Source: Rhodospirillales bacterium
GTDB lineage: Bacteria; Pseudomonadota; Alphaproteobacteria; Rhodospirillales; Defluviicoccaceae
DNA length: 52,209 nucleotides
Assembly (NCBI GenBank): GCA_007694935.1
Contig: REES01000107.1
Coordinates: 1 to 52,209, forward strand
Direction of reading: 5' to 3'
Shown: piece after piece, positions 50,158 to 52,209 of the stretch
How the letters are laid out: the number at the start of each line of letters is the position of its first letter
Numbering within the stretch: position 1 is the stretch's first letter
The notes under the pieces: model-generated
What the model saw: only the letters and a program-made list of their open reading frames with translations
Told to the model about the DNA's origin: nothing
Database searches by the model: none
Made by a program: the position numbers and the translations under genes

Positions 50158-51113
50158 AGGTCACCAAGACGGTCAAGAACATCCTTGCCAACTATGAGGC
50201 GGACACGCCGGGCACCAAGGCGAACATCGCCCGCATGCTCTGCACAGGCAAGCTCGGCGGGACCGGCAAGATGGTCATCCTGCCGGTGGATCAGGGGTTC
50301 GAGCATGGGCCCCACCGCAGCTTCGCCCCCAATCCGGCGGGCTATGATCCCGAGTATCATGTCAAGCTCGCCATCGATGCCGGCCTCAACGCCTATGCCA
50401 CCCCGCTCGGCATGATGGAGGCAGTCGCCGACAGCTACGCCGGGCAGATTCCGCTGATCCTCAAGGTCAACAGCTCCAACAGCTTGGCCCGCAGCAAGGA
50501 AGCGCCGAGCCAAGCGATCACCGCCTCGGTGGACGATGCGGTCCGTCTCGGCTGTGCGGCCATCGGCTTCACCATCTATCCGAGCTCCGACGATGCGTTC
50601 GAGATGATGGAAGAAATCCGGGAGATGAGCCGGGAGGCCAAGTCCAAGGGCGTCGCTACCGTGATCTGGTCGTATCCGCGTGGCGGCAACCTCTCCAAGG
50701 ACGGCGAACTCGCGGTCGACATCGCCGCCTACGCCGCCCACATGGCGGCTCTGCTCGGTGCCCACATCATCAAGATCAAGCTGCCGACAGACTTCCTCGA
50801 GCAGGCGGAAGCCAAGAAGGTGTACGAGTCCGAGGGCATCGACATCTCCACCCAGGCCGCCCGTGTCCGCCATTGCATGCAGGCGGCGTTCAACGGCCGT
50901 CGGCTGGTGGTGTTCTCCGGCGGCGCCAAGAAGGGGGCCGACCAAGTGTACCAGGACGCCCGCGACATTCGCGACGGTGGCGGCAACGGTTCGATCATCG
51001 GCCGCAACACCTTCCAGCGGCCGCGGGACGAAGCCATCGACATGCTGACCCGGATCATCAACATCTATCTGGGCAAGGAAGAATCCGCCGGGGTCGCCAA
51101 GGCTGCCGAGTGA
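50154..51113 (+). CDS. fructose-bisphosphate aldolase class I (DhnA/FbaB type)
   Basis: This 319-aa archaeal-type class I aldolase cleaves fructose-1,6-bisphosphate to triose phosphates through a Schiff-base lysine. Family segments are [90 protein letters not shown] (likely active-site Lys) and [13 protein letters not shown] with a phosphate-binding [12 protein letters not shown]. It is coupled to the ORF upstream (ATGA) and to thiE downstream (GTGA). Confidence 0.95.
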   Translation: MKVTKTVKNILANYEADTPGTKANIARMLCTGKLGGTGKMVILPVDQGFEHGPHRSFAPNPAGYDPEYHVKLAIDAGLNAYATPLGMMEAVADSYAGQIPLILKVNSSNSLARSKEAPSQAITASVDDAVRLGCAAIGFTIYPSSDDAFEMMEEIREMSREAKSKGVATVIWSYPRGGNLSKDGELAVDIAAYAAHMAALLGAHIIKIKLPTDFLEQAEAKKVYESEGIDISTQAARVRHCMQAAFNGRRLVVFSGGAKKGADQVYQDARDIRDGGGNGSIIGRNTFQRPRDEAIDMLTRIINIYLGKEESAGVAKAAE

Positions 51114-51769
51114 TCGCGCACGTCAGCCGCTGCCGGCTCTACCTGATCACGCCGCCGCGTCTCGACGCGGCGGCGTTTTCGTCGGTGCTGTCGGCCGCAC
51201 TCGATGCTGGTGACGTCGCTGCGGTTCAGCTCCGCTTGAAGGAGGCAGCCGACGACGCCATCCGCCGGACCTGCGACGCCCTGAGGCCCGTCGTCCAGGA
51301 CCGGGACGTCGCCTTCATCCTCAACGACCGGCCGGACCTCGCCGCCGAGCTCGGCTGCGACGGCGTCCACGTGGGGCAGCAGGACTCATCCTACCGGGAC
51401 GCCCGCAAGGCGGTCGGTGATGACCGCTTCGTCGGCGTCACCTGCCACGACTCCCGCCATCTCGCCATCGTGGCCGCGGAAGCCGGCGCCGACTACGTTG
51501 CCTTTGGTGCGTTCTTCCCGACCGGGACGAAGGATGCGCCGACCCGCGCGGACCCCGACATCCTGTCGTGGTGGAGCGCCCTGATGACGGTGCCGTGTGT
51601 CGCCATCGGCGGCATCACGGTCGCCAACTGCCGCGTCCTGGTGGAAGCCGGCGCCGATTTCCTCGCCGTCTCGGCCGGGGTGTGGGACCACCCGGAAGGC
51701 CCAGCCGCCGCCGTCCGCGCCTTCAACGAGGTGCTGGAAGGTGCGGGCCATGGAACCGGCAGCGGCTGA
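51110..51769 (+). CDS. thiE: thiamine-phosphate synthase
   Basis: This 219-aa TIM-barrel enzyme joins HMP-pyrophosphate and thiazole phosphate. It contains [78 protein letters not shown] and [11 protein letters not shown]. The GTG start at 51110 overlaps the aldolase stop by 4 nt. It is the usual companion of gap/fba genes in alphaproteobacteria; thiD lies 20 kb away. Confidence 0.92.
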   Translation: MIAHVSRCRLYLITPPRLDAAAFSSVLSAALDAGDVAAVQLRLKEAADDAIRRTCDALRPVVQDRDVAFILNDRPDLAAELGCDGVHVGQQDSSYRDARKAVGDDRFVGVTCHDSRHLAIVAAEAGADYVAFGAFFPTGTKDAPTRADPDILSWWSALMTVPCVAIGGITVANCRVLVEAGADFLAVSAGVWDHPEGPAAAVRAFNEVLEGAGHGTGSG

Positions 51770-51778
51770 GCGGCACGG

Positions 51779-52192
51779 TTAATTCGGCTCCGCTTCCCGG
51801 TCGGCCAGCCATTGCCGGAGGAACGCGATCTCCGCCTCCTGGGCTTCGATGATCTCCTCCGCCAACTGGCGGATGGCATCGTCGGTGCCGTGCTCCAGCA
51901 CGATCCGGGCCATGTCGATGGCCCCCTGGTGGTGCGGAATCATGCCGCGGGCGAAGTCCACGTCGGCGTCGCCCGTGTAGTCGATGGCCATGCCCTGGTG
52001 CATGCGCTCGTTGGCCTCCATGAAGGCCTGCACCGCCGGATTGTCCGGGTGTTCCGCATTCATGTGGGCGTGGTGACCATGGCCATGGTCATGGCTGTGG
52101 CTGCCTGCCGTGGCCGGGAGCGCGCCGACGGTCGTTGCGCTCCCCAGCAGTGCCGCAACGGCCGTGGCACCGATTCGTTTTGCCAGTGTCAT
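51779..52192 (-). CDS. DUF305 family periplasmic protein, His-rich
   Basis: This 137-aa protein has a signal peptide (GATAVAALLGSATTVGALPATA) followed by a His-rich stretch (SHSHDHGHGHHAHMNAEH) and a DUF305 four-helix domain with the characteristic RMHQGMAIDYTGDADVDFARGMIPHHQGAIDMARIVLEHG. DUF305 proteins (CopM-like) are often copper-binding; the Met/His-rich features here agree, but specificity is inferred. The ribosome site AAGGAGC precedes the ATG. It is convergent with thiE, 9 nt between the stops. Confidence 0.93.
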   Translation of the reverse strand: MTLAKRIGATAVAALLGSATTVGALPATAGSHSHDHGHGHHAHMNAEHPDNPAVQAFMEANERMHQGMAIDYTGDADVDFARGMIPHHQGAIDMARIVLEHGTDDAIRQLAEEIIEAQEAEIAFLRQWLADREAEPN

Positions 52193-52209
52193 GTCACATG
52201 CTCCTTGTT

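Overview
The window is high-GC, densely packed bacterial chromosome. It points to a motile alphaproteobacterium, most likely of the Rhodospirillales type. The evidence is a CtrA cell-cycle regulator, a SciP (DUF1153) CtrA inhibitor, an FlbD-type flagellar activator, a class I aldolase and the alphaproteobacterial ruv-tol-pal-tilS-ftsH-folP-glmM gene order. I see no insertion sequence, phage, CRISPR array or integration scar; this is core chromosome.

Layout. 1-11.1 kb: tRNA-Lys; a methylmalonate-semialdehyde dehydrogenase; a GNAT acetyltransferase; a four-gene Mla/MCE-type lipid ABC transport operon on the minus strand (STAS-permease, ATPase, MCE protein, lipoprotein); a small STAS-like protein; a SAM methyltransferase; an SLC13-type anion transporter; a LysE exporter. 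11.2-14.2 kb: MerR regulator, tRNA-Leu, lipB, a GGDEF cyclase and acylphosphatase. 14.2-30.1 kb: flagellar and cell-cycle island. sciP is followed by a tightly packed plus-strand series fliF-fliG-fliH-fliN-motA-flbD-flhA-flhF-flhG-fliK-like. Facing it on the minus strand are fliI-fliJ and an uncharacterised exported protein, and ctrA is divergent from fliI. 30.2-47.9 kb: one long minus-strand housekeeping block, read in transcription order as DUF4164, zapA, 6S RNA, 5-formyl-THF cyclo-ligase, ymdB-type phosphoesterase, yebC, ruvC, ruvA, ruvB, ybgC, tolQ, tolR, tolA, tolB, pal, cpoB, tilS, ftsH, folP, glmM, thiD. 48.4-52.2 kb: gap, an uncharacterised ORF, class I aldolase and thiE on the plus strand, then a convergent DUF305 protein.

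How the parts work together. The flagellar island supplies the MS ring, C-ring switch, export gate and ATPase, and polar-placement proteins (FlhF/FlhG), next to three transcriptional regulators. CtrA-box-like sequences (TTAA-N7-TTAA with one mismatch) lie upstream of both sciP and fliF. The ctrA promoter candidate has a 12-bp palindrome over its -10. A local circuit in which CtrA activates sciP and fliF and SciP restrains CtrA is therefore plausible from sequence alone. The minus-strand block couples DNA repair (RuvABC), envelope integrity at division (Tol-Pal, ZapA), membrane proteolysis (FtsH), and folate and cell-wall precursor synthesis.

Points worth a second look are the missing pgk between gap and the aldolase, the unknown genes at 26348-27202 and 49597-50157, the diguanylate cyclase with an apparently degenerate zinc-sensing domain, and the regulatory sites around ctrA, sciP and fliF. 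I did not find a clearly novel multi-gene system. Functions are assigned by recognising family motifs by eye, without database searches.
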